This document shows positions 54,701 to 64,000 of a stretch of DNA of 64,000 nucleotides, in pieces. Origin of the DNA: Procambarus clarkii (lineage: Eukaryota > Arthropoda > Malacostraca > Decapoda > Cambaridae); the NCBI RefSeq assembly GCF_040958095.1, contig NC_091220.1, forward strand, positions 20,225,667 to 20,289,666, written 5' to 3'. The position numbers and the translations under genes were made by a program. Positions within the stretch are counted from its first letter, which is position 1; every line of letters starts with the position of its first letter. Under the pieces are notes generated by a model, which worked only from the letters and a program-made list of their open reading frames with translations, was not told the origin of the DNA and did no database searches.

Positions 54701-57700
54701 TCAGAGACTATGATACCATAGTTAAAGAGCTTGGATTTGACCGCAGTGGTAAAGCTAAGGCAGTAGAGAAACTCAAGACTCCTCAAGAGTTAGTGAAGGA
54801 AGAACGTGAACGCCTTCTAGCGCTGGAAACAGATAGGGTGCGGCGGATGAGAGGAGAGAAGAACAAAGGAAATGTTGGACTCAAGAGTGCAGATGACCTT
54901 GATGATGGGTGAGCTAATGGATGTTCTGGGGGAATAATTTCCATATTTGTATATCTGTATTGTTATGCCTTTTCCCACGTGTACTGTATATTACTGAGAA
55001 AGTAAGCCAAACTTAATAAGAAATCATCAAATCTGGCTGATTGAAGTCAATATGATAATTTATATTTTTGTTTTCAGGTTTGCCATTGATAAGGACGACA
55101 GATTTCATGTTAGCTACAGAGATGGCGAGATGATTGCAGCAACAGTTGAAGCTGACGATCTAGAGGAAGAAGATGAGGATCAAGATGAAAATAATAATAG
55201 TGCAGGTAATCTCTTTCTCTTGCGCTCTTCTAAACTTATGGGGTTGTAGTGTTTATAAGTATATGAGATGAATAATAATTAATCTTGTACATTTTTTCTT
55301 TTATAGAAGCCAAGTTGCAACTGGCTTTTATGGAAACATGAGTTGATAGTAAATTTACTTTTTCTTTCTTGATGACCAAACCACACACCAGAAAATGGAG
55401 AAACGACGACGTTTCGGTCCTTCCTGGACTATTATGAAGTCGTGTCTTTTCGTTCTTAGCTTTATTTCTCTTAATTCTTATATAATACAACCTTCAAAAT
55501 TTAGACTCATCTGTTCTAAATTAAGATGAATTCCAGATATCGAGGATTTTACCGTTTCGGTGGAGAGCAACTTTTCTACTCTTAAAAAATATGATATACT
55601 GTACCTGTATAAAAACAAAAATTTGTAAAATTTCTTGTAAAGAGACTAATGAGAGGTCTAGAAATCACAGAATGTGGTTTGTTTATTTCAGAAGAAGAAG
55701 AAGAAGAAGAAGAGGAGGAGGAGGAAGTGGAAGAGGAGGAAGAAGGGAAGAAGGTGGAACAGGAAAATGACAAAAAGAACAGGGTTCACCAGGAAAAGGA
55801 CAATAAAAATAATGACAAAAAGGATGAAGATGACAAAAGCACAGATGATGAGAGTGACAAATATTCTGATATCCTTGAAGACAGTGAGAGTGACGAGGAT
55901 ACAGACCTACCCAAAGAAAAGGAAGTGAAAAAAGTTAGCATTCAGAAAACAGCAATGATGGAAGCTGCTAAAAAGGAAATACCCTATACATTTGAAGGTA
56001 AGATATTAAGTAATTTATATTTCTCAAAGTTCCCCACAAGCAATTTATATTGGCCTGGTAATATAAATAGCTTCAATGTTCAAATTAATAAATGATACTG
56101 GTAAACCACATAAATGTTTACTTACCGGTATTTTTCTTGTTTTGTTCTAATTATAATTCATCTTTAAAGCTCATTGTTAATTTTAGCCAGTTTGTTCATA
56201 CGTGTATACATTATCATTTCTCCATATCCGTCTTTCATGGGGCAGGGTGATATCACAATGGAAAAAATGTGAACTGGCTTTGTAATGCAAAAATATTAAA
56301 AACACTAAATCATACAGATGTGGTTAATTATTTCTTCTTTTACAGTGCCCCAGGATTATGATTCATTTTGGGCTTTACTTGAAAATCATTCACCAAAGGA
56401 AGTAAGCCTTATCTTGGAGCGAATGATATCATGCAACCATCCAAGTTTAGGAGGCACTAACAAGGAAAAATGTGATGATATTTATGCCTATATTCTGCAG
56501 GCAAGTGGTTATTATCTACCTTAATGTCTTCATTTATTAGGGCAAGTTTTGATATTGTGATTATGAATCACTGCCCTGCACTGTTGTTTAGAAGTTATTG
56601 TAATGTGAACTTTTCTGCACACTATCTTAGGGAATGGAAAACTGGTACGAGTATTTAGTATTGATTTAATATATTTTATACTAACAGTGGACTGAAAAAT
56701 GTTGACTTTGGTGGTTTCAAGAATGCATCCTTATTTTTCTTATGTAAAGTTGAATTCATCCTAAATAAATTCTTACAAAAAAATTTAGTTGATCTTTTTT
56801 TATTGTTTCTAATCTTATTTTATACTTATACAGACTCTACACGTTTTATCGGACCCAGAAGGAGAGTCTCCGATCCCCAACGTTTCACCAATGATCTATG
56901 TTGATTCTTTTATTCAGCATCTCTTCACAATCACTCAAGTGTCACCTGCGAACTCTGCAAAGGCTCTGTTACAGGTTTGAAATATTAATACCGAGGAATA
57001 GTTTTACAGTACAGTGTTTGGACCACTTTTGTTATTTATAGAAAAATGCTTTTATAATCAGCACAATCTATTTAAGCAAACCAATAAGAGTGTTATAAAA
57101 CAGTCGGCAGTTCTGTGAAGACACTGTAATCTGTGGCTATATTATATTTATATTAGCCTAATTTAAATAGCAATGACCAGCTGCAATATTGATTGAACTG
57201 CATTTAATGTAATAGGCAACTAAATTAGATATATACCTTACAGATGTTTTTAAAAACAACCAAGTCTAATTTAAGTGAAGAACATGTGATATTATGAGAG
57301 AATATGAGCTACAATACAGTATTAGCAGCTGTATATAGCCTGATTTACTGTCTTACAAGAGCCAGCTGCTTTATAGGCAATCCTCTTTTGCTTTAACCAA
57401 TGTACTGTGCATGCCATGATATCATGAGATAAAATATCATGATAAGATATCATGACATGCTGGTGCACACACCAGCATGTCGTGTGTGGTAGTACTGTAT
57501 ATTGTAAGATTCAAAACTTTCACATATACATGAGGATCACATCCTGTTCCTCAGGACTCCAGTAAACAGACACCATCTTAAAAATACATACCACCCTCCT
57601 GACTGTGAGAGGCTCAGTATTGCCAGAGCAGTCAAGGCTGGCACATGCAGCTGGAGCTCACAGCACAGCTATACAAGTCAGGGCTGCAGCACCACTTAAT

Positions 57701-60700
57701 AATGATGAATAAAATAAGTAACTGCAATTAATTTGCTCTGATATTGTCATAGATGATCCTGCCTGTAATAAAAATTATCTACAAGGTTAAGACATCAGTG
57801 AACACAATGATAGTTAACAGTAAGGGGAAGACATTCACTGCACACAGCTGAGGTGTCATGAATCTATGCATGAGGTAATGTAACCTCAAGTTACTGTAGA
57901 AAATAAACTTGTGGAAAATTATTCATATTCATGATTTAGTGACAGGAATCTGATAATAATAGCAGTCTGTAGTAATAATAGCGATGTGCGTAGTGTATTT
58001 CTGGGTATTTTGCACCATCAGGTAACGTCTGCTGGAGTCAGCTGGTCTTAACGTGTAGCTACGTATTGTGCTAAGATTTCATTACCACACACACCAGAAT
58101 TGCTTAGTGGTTCGTTAGGATTTATACAAATATAGTTATGTATATATAACATGTGTGTGTGTGTGTGTATATAGTGTATAATATGGCAAAAATACAGTTT
58201 TACTGATCAACGAATATAACGTACGTGTCACTAGATATGAGCACCATGTTTTTGAGCATGGCGATGTTCCAAACATTTAAATATATATATATAAATTCCT
58301 CATATTACACAGTATTGAATCATGTAAAAAATATATGTGCGGCAGACCTCAGCACGCGTTATTCTTGAGCTTTATCGTGCCCTTGTTAGGTACCATTATG
58401 ATTATGTAGTTCAGTTCTAGACATAACTTCACTTGAATGTGTACAGAGAGGAATGACAAATTGATCATATGAATTAGAAACCTTCCTTATGAAGAGAGAT
58501 TAAATGATGCTTAATTTATATTCTCTAGAAAGGCAAAGAGTAAAAGATGATACAATTTAACTATACATATGGATGAAAGGGAATATTAATATGTTGCTAA
58601 ATAATATGTAAACACAAGATACTAGTTATAAATTGAATACGTTCAGAATCAGAAAAGTCCTGGGTATATATTAGTTTGGAAATGCTTTATTGATTTATGG
58701 AACAAAATACCAGGTAAGATAATAAACATGGATTGTTTTAAGCAAATATTTGATATATACAGAATATGAATTTGTTTGGTTGGGTATAAATAGAATCTGC
58801 TTTGTATGGGTCAATAAGCCTTCTGCAGTTATCTTTATTCTTATGGCACCCTGCAAAATTCCATCAAATAGAATGAGATCAGTTCCCAAGTGGATATACC
58901 ATGGTATAACACCAAGCACAGGTTAATTAAACTAAATTCTGAAAAGGTGTCAGGAAAACTGGTGCAGAGCAAAGCCTAAACAGGTTTATAAAATAATAAT
59001 AATTTATTTAAATATTAGATGGGTATGATTACAGTGTTTCCATTGTACATATGTAGAGTCTGTCTATAGTTTTTATAAAAGCTCTCACTGGTTCAATAAA
59101 GCTTGTGACAACTGCAAAGATAGTGAATTTACGGACATAAATCATTCACTTAAAACATGGGTCCACTGTACAGGAAATAGAAATAACCCAGGATGAATCA
59201 ACTGTCCACGTAACTTTTAGGAGAGGCCCTTCTCTGAATGGGGAGATTTACTGATGGGGAAGGTAAGATGTGTAAGTAAAAAAGGTGATAGGACTCCCCA
59301 GGTGCCACAGCAAGTACAGTACAACAAATTTATTTTATTTTAGGTCATTGAAGAGAAGTATGAAGATTGTGCACACTCCAAATTTAAGAGATATCCCATG
59401 GCCAACACAGTGAGTATATTTCCAATTCATCTTTGGTTAATAAATTACAAATAAATGTAATAATTTGATTTAGAAATATAAACATACCATACAGGGTACA
59501 CTAGTCAGTTGTATTGGTCTTCCAGTAGCATTTCCCAACATATTCTCTTAATTTTCTTCATCTTGGAACAGTGTATTTGCTGAATGTTATGGCCTAAAGC
59601 ATTTTTACCTATCCTCACTTGCAACTATGAATACAGTGATATCTTACTTGAAAGGACAATTAGGTTCCTGGACCTTCCATTGTAAAGAGACATAAGCTAT
59701 ATTTTGTCATGGTGTAGTTTTATTAACAAAAATAATAAAATACGTATTTTAATTTATTATGTGTAATTTGATATAAAGTGACTTGAAAATATTAATTTTT
59801 AGTACAAATAGTAATAAATTTGTTTACATTTATTGATAATGCAAATCCTGTATTTTCCTAACTTTTCTCTCCCTCCGCCAGTACACTACGCTAACCTTTC
59901 TCTCCCTCCGCCAGTACACTACGCTAACCTTTCTCTCCCTCCGCCAGTACACTACGCTAACCTTTCTCTCCCTCCGCCAGTACACTACGCTAACCTTTCT
60001 CGCCCTCCGCCAGTACACTACGCTAACCTTTCTCTCCCTCCACCAGTATACTACTCCAACCTTTCTCTCCCTCCGCCAGTACACTACGCTAACCTTTCTC
60101 TCCCTCCACCAGTATACTACTCCAACCTTTCTCTCCCTCCGCCAGTACACTACGCTAACCTTTCTCTCCCTCCACCAGTATACTACTCCAACCTTTCTCT
60201 CCCTCCGCCAGTACACTACGCTAACCTTGCTCTCCCTCCGCCAGTACACTACTCCAACCTTTCTCTCCCTCCGCCAGTACATTACTACAACCTTTCTCTC
60301 CCTCCACCAGTACACTACTCCAACCTTTCCTCTTTATCTCATTCTAGTCCTCCTTTCACTAGCCATTGTTCATTATTCTGAAATCCCTGATCTTATTAAA
60401 TAATGCTTCTTGAAAATTAAGAAATGATGATGATTCAGTCCAGGATGTGGGTTGGATATCAACTCCGATATCCAACTGATATGTGGGTTGGATATCACCT
60501 CTTCAGCTATGTTATTGTGACTCATCTGCATGCTTCTTGAATTCATTATACATTACTTCTTGAACTTTTTAAAGACTCCTTGTACTCATTACTGCGTATG
60601 CCTTTATCATTATCGGAAATGTATTCATTACGGCACACTGCAGTTGTTACACCTCTTATAATCATTACACCATGTTTTCCATATTGGGATATATGCTGGC

Positions 60701-63700
60701 TTAAGTATATTACACTTAAAACAAAGTTCCTTAATCAAAATATTTTTTTATTTAAAAAGCAACCAGAATGTTTTCCATCTCATGGTCAGCTTATTCAAAA
60801 GTAATGAAGTACTGTATATACAGTATACTTATAATTATACTTGTACAGTATACTCATAATTAAAATTAACAAATATAACATTTACAAATTTTATAGTACT
60901 GTACTAGTAAATACATATTATCTTTTAATATAAGTATTTTTCTTTCAGTTTGTGTTCCTGAAAATTGCTGGACTTCTTTTCCCATCTTCAGATTTTATTC
61001 ATGTAATAATGACTCCTGTGGTGATATTCCTGACTCACCTGCTGGGTCGAGCCAAGATTGTCACAAAGAGAGATGTTACTGCAGCACTGTTTTCAGCACA
61101 TCTTTTGTTTGAGGTGAGCTTACTCCACATCTTGCTTCAGTACTATACTTTTCTACATTGTATTCTGTTTGCAACTCCTTTTAGTCATTCTTCAATAGTT
61201 TTTATTTGTCTATAATTATACATGTCTTTCTCTTAACTGCTTACTCCTTATGAAACTTGTATGTCTCATCAAGCAATATTGGTCTCATCCACTTGGTAAG
61301 TGCAGTTGGCTAACAGGTCCTGGGTTCAATTCCTGCAGCAGTACAAAGATGTTTGGGTAATATTTCCTCTTACCTGATGCATCTGTTCACCTAGCGGTAA
61401 AAAGATACCTGGGAAAGATCAGTAGTTAGGTTTATTGAGGTCCCCCTAGGCTAACAGGCCTCATGTCCCTAGTTACAGAAAACTGAAAACATACTACAGT
61501 ACATCGTGCTCTGGTTTTTTGCTCTTTTCAACAAAACCTCATCCATAAGTCTTCGATTCTCTGGCTTCTCGATTACCTGCCATTCACAATCTAACCTGGT
61601 AATTTTCTCTTTAATAATTTTTTACCATTAATATAAGGTAAACAAAAAAATGAATGATTTCAGACTGATCTTAAAGGTTTACACATACTGTAGTTCCTTA
61701 AAACTTGTGTTAAAATTTGAGCGGTACTATTATGAGTCTTACATGTAACCCCTAAAGACTACAACTGCTATAAAAATATACCATTGGCCTAGTGGTATAC
61801 ACATTTTCAGTAGATTCGTGCAGTTTCATGGAATGCATTATTTGGGAATTGGCAGAGTTATGGTTACTAATATTTCAGATAAGTAGATAAATAGAAATGG
61901 CAGTTGCCCATACAACTAATGTATTGTATAGTCCAGTCTAGTGTTAAGGCAGTGGAAGACAAATGTAACCATATCCAGTGTGCATTTAGACTCCAACATG
62001 TGCACATCTATAAGCATTGGTTCATTCTATGGCCATGCCTTTTTGTTACTACTGTGCACCAACATAAACGTGAAGTTCACACTACATCACTAAATTTGCA
62101 GACGACATAAAGAGCTATGGTAAAGTGGAAAGCAAAAACATTACTGAGGGTCTGCAACACTATTAAATAAAATACACAAATGGTCAGAGTTTATTCCCAC
62201 CTTCTTATCTTGAGATGATTTCGGGGCTTAGCTTACCTATAGGTCCCAGGTACCTATTTACTGCTGATGAACAGGGGCATCCGGGTGAAAGAAACTGCCC
62301 ATATGTCTTCGCCTCTGTCGGGGATAAAACCTGGAACCTTAGGCTTATGAATCCCGAGCGCTGTCCACTCAGCCGTGAGGCCCCCATGGTGTAGAATATA
62401 GCACTAAAATCCTAATTCTAGACACAACTTCAACCCATTCATGCCTCCTAACCATGAAAGTAATTTGAATATCGCAGTATTTTAATTACCTGCAGCAAAA
62501 GATCCGAGACTGCAGGCATTTGCAATTTTCTATTCTTTTATAAATTGATACAATTTCTTAACACTTGCAAATATTTTTTAACTTGAGTGACATAGTCACT
62601 AAACATAGTGAACAACACTAAACTTATCACATAATGACAAAAATTCTAAATTAAAAAAAATTATATATACGTACATTTGTATTTAATGTGTTTGCACATT
62701 CTATAATCGTACAGGTATTTCTGTATTTGTTTTGAAACACGTTTACAATAATTTTTTATTTTTTTCAGTACATAAGCCTTTCTAAAAGGTTTATACCAGA
62801 GCTGGCAAACCTATTAAATGGTCTTCTCTTCACTGCAATTGGAGGTCAAGATAAAATACATCTTCCGCTGAATCCTCCATTTAGACCTGTTGGAGCAGCC
62901 GCTTCCCTTCTCTATTTGGAAAATGCTGCAACAAAGTGAGCTTTCTCTTTGGAACAAAAAGCAGTCCATTTATATTTAGTGTAATAAATGCACTGTTTCA
63001 CCTGTTGACTACCATCACATTTAAAGGAGGGTTATATCATAAGACATTATTTTATTGTCTTAGCAAGTACAACAAAATGGGCACATTGTAGCATGCAAAC
63101 AATTACACATAAATAAAGGCCATTAGCTGAGGTAAACTATATTCTCATTATCTTGGCCATTATACCATTTTCTTTGGGGAGTCCCGTCGGCTCCCTGAAG
63201 CTATCTAAACTGATATAGTGCTCATCTGCTTACTCCAGAACTGGCTTTATAATGGAATCTTTCAGATTTAAAAACTGCTCTTATGTTTACTGTCCTCCCT
63301 CTCAGTATCTTGTATGTTGTGATCACATCTCTTCTAGTGTCATTAAACTGAGCACTCTTAACCTCTTAACCTGGCTTCATAGGGTAGCTCCATTATCAGT
63401 CTTTAGCACTTCTTGTTGGAACCAAATCCAAATATTGGTTTAGTTAAAAAAGTAAGCCTGCACATAGTGAAGATATTGAGAATAATACCTGTAATATCCT
63501 TTATATGTGAGGGTCATTTTTAATTTAGTGCAGTGTTTTAAGGAGTTACCAGATATATGTATGGGAAAAGGATGCTTCCATACAGGACCGACTTTATTTT
63601 ACTGCTACATTATTTGTTTTATTGCAGGTGTAAAGAATCTAAACTAACATTGTCCAGTATTAACAAAGAGGAGGAGGAGCTGACTGATGACTTTAAAGTT

Positions 63701-63960
63701 AATATCGTGTGCAAAACAATGAAGCTTCTTAACCAGTTATGTAAATGCTGGTCACAAAATCCTTCAATACGTGCCATTATGGCACCTACAACCAAACTTT
63801 TGCAGTCCCTTTCCCTAAAGAATTATCCTTGTTGGGTAAACGAGGCTTCAGAGGAATTATCAAGAACAATTGGATCCTTGCCAGTCCAGGGATGTGCACT
63901 TGTTAGGGAAGAAAGCAAACCTGTATCTATCAAGATGTATGAACCAGCTATTGAAAACAT
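51713..63960 (+). CDS. NOP14: Nucleolar protein 14 (SSU processome), 3' end outside window
   Basis: Thirteen exons read through in frame: 51,713-51,898; 52,841-52,990; 53,096-53,219; 53,958-54,220; 54,682-54,908; 55,078-55,205; 55,692-55,997; 56,346-56,500; 56,834-56,974; 59,344-59,409; 60,949-61,113; 62,769-62,935; 63,628-63,960. They give 803 residues plus two bases (human NOP14 is 857). Family landmarks are NPFEVHINR (27-35), GLPGVARAKA (50-59), NDNEELTHGG (119-128), HFGGGG (161-166), KPKSRKDWIDEII, SADDLDDGF, an acidic low-complexity stretch (about 345-440), IPYTFE, CNHPSL, KIAGLLFPSSDF and SKRFIPEL. NOP14 acts in the nucleolus with NOC4 and EMG1 in 40S subunit assembly. The start (AAGATGG) has a good Kozak context and follows an acceptor at 51,688-51,689, so a non-coding exon lies upstream. 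One intron uses a GC donor (56,501). The C-terminal exon(s) are missing because the window ends. Confidence 0.97.
55372..55440 (+). repeat. Single arm of the GACGACGTTTCGGTCC foldback family
   Basis: About 70 bp matching one arm of the hairpin at 30,757-30,918, located in a NOP14 intron (55,206-55,691). Confidence 0.8.
57420..57490. repeat. Palindrome cluster in NOP14 intron
   Basis: Several ATATCATGA/TCATGATAT palindromes, then a hairpin with a 12-bp stem (GACATGCTGGTG and its complement CACCAGCATGTC). Non-coding. Confidence 0.75.
58380..58860 (+). mobile_element. LINE 3'-region remnant in NOP14 intron
   Basis: Decayed plus-strand sequence with the order AGAAACCTTCCTTATGAAGA, CTAGAAAGGCAAAGAGT, TTTATGGAACAAAATACCAG, GATTGTTTTAAGCAAAT, GGGTCAATAAGCCTTCTGCA. 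This matches the layout of an RT C-terminal end (K-L-P-x-x-V, then C-F-K). It is assigned by pattern only, and no frame is intact. Confidence 0.55.
59865..60330 (+). repeat. Minisatellite, 33 bp x about 14, NOP14 intron
   Basis: Units CCTTTCTCTCCCTCCGCCAG followed by TACACTACGCTAA, with CACCAGTATACTACTCC variants alternating in the centre. The period is a multiple of three and gives a spurious open frame. It lies in the intron 59,410-60,948, so it is not coding. Confidence 0.95.
61270..61480 (+). mobile_element. tRNA-derived SINE
   Basis: tRNA-like head with GGTCCTGGGTTCAATTCCTG, then ATGTTTGGGTAATATTTCCT, CCTGATGCATCTGTTCACCT, AGCGGTAAAAAGATACCTGG. The body matches the minus-strand copy at 62,205-62,390 in its GTTCA...AGTAAATAGGTACCTGGG part. 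Confidence 0.7.
61890..62200 (+). mobile_element. LINE reverse-transcriptase remnant with FADD motif
   Basis: The plus strand reads SLNLQTT in one frame and KFADDIKSYGKVESKNITEG in another. FADD is the catalytic Y/F-x-D-D box and the following residues suit a LINE RT. It is truncated on both sides and lies in an NOP14 intron. Confidence 0.55.
62205..62390 (-). mobile_element. tRNA-derived SINE
   Basis: The minus strand starts GGCCTCACGGCTGAGTGGAC, tRNA-Ser/Leu-like, with GGTTCCAGGTTTTATCCCCG as B-box region, then CCCTGTTCATCAGCAGTAAA and TAGGTACCTGGGACC. Confidence 0.7.
63170..63235 (+). repeat. Fragment of the GGCTCCCTGAAGCTA dispersed repeat
   Basis: Matches the edges of 46,420-46,470 and 46,910-46,945 (HDAC11 intron). 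Here it is in the NOP14 intron 62,936-63,627. Confidence 0.65.
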
Positions 63961-64000
63961 GTAAGTCAAGAAATTATTAGCATTTCATTTTATATCCCAA

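Noticed and set aside
55582-55773. Serine-rich minus frame
   Set aside because: Antisense of the Glu-coding repeat in NOP14.
58149-58172. Short (GT)n run
   Set aside because: An ordinary microsatellite of about 10 units, too far from any splice site to be of note.
59830-60381. Open frames of 161-182 codons with LSLPPPVHYAN-type repeats
   Set aside because: A stop-free 33-bp repeat inside a well-defined NOP14 intron. There is no splice evidence for an exon.

Overview
The window is nuclear DNA from an arthropod. It is most likely a decapod crustacean, perhaps a crayfish. Genes are split by AT-rich introns. tRNA-derived SINEs, LINE remnants, foldback/MITE elements and minisatellites fill much of the rest. 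The two recognisable host genes are metazoan orthologues whose splice sites and phases can be followed exon by exon. The species call is inference from repeat types and gene structure.

Left part (1-26,200): a repeat-rich tandem segmental duplication. The left unit (about 4,378-8,340, with flanks) and the right unit (about 15,397-24,890, with flanks) each carry, in the same order: block A, block B, then a minus-strand RING-finger/coiled-coil gene whose next exon encodes a decapeptide repeat. A block C flanks the units at 1-752, 10,180-10,946 and 25,310-25,868, so the array probably continues left of the window. The left RING gene (5,368-7,759) has 26 essentially identical 30-bp units. The right one (20,651-24,297) has 8 diverged units. 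Between blocks A and B the right unit also holds an unrecognised, probably secreted two-exon-plus gene (16,097-19,166), whose intron carries a 1.2-kb minisatellite of 37-bp units. The left unit lacks this gene at the matching junction. LINE ORF1 fragments with CCHC knuckles lie at 753-2,030, 3,540-4,262 and 12,990-13,880, all on the minus strand.

Middle (26,200-39,290): gene-poor. It holds two related SINE families, two clear MITEs (26,482-26,743; 31,060-31,406), a long hairpin (30,757-30,918), a LINE tail (33,420-33,900) and the 3' part of a Tigger/pogo transposase (37,310-37,700). I see no host gene here.

Right part (39,290-64,000): two conserved single-copy genes, head to head. HDAC11 (class IV histone deacetylase/deacylase) is on the minus strand, with coding exons from 48,283 down to 39,387. 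It gives a complete 348-residue protein with every catalytic residue aligned to the human enzyme. NOP14 (SSU processome, 18S rRNA maturation) is on the plus strand from 51,713. Thirteen coding exons give 803 residues before the window ends, and the last C-terminal exon(s) lie beyond. The 3.4 kb between their start codons contains a G-rich 21-bp minisatellite and short duplicated repeats.

The part most worth a second look is the RING/coiled-coil/decapeptide gene pair, with its mosaic of near-identical and strongly diverged segments. It looks like a lineage-specific, fast-evolving, TRIM-like family with a minisatellite-encoded tail.
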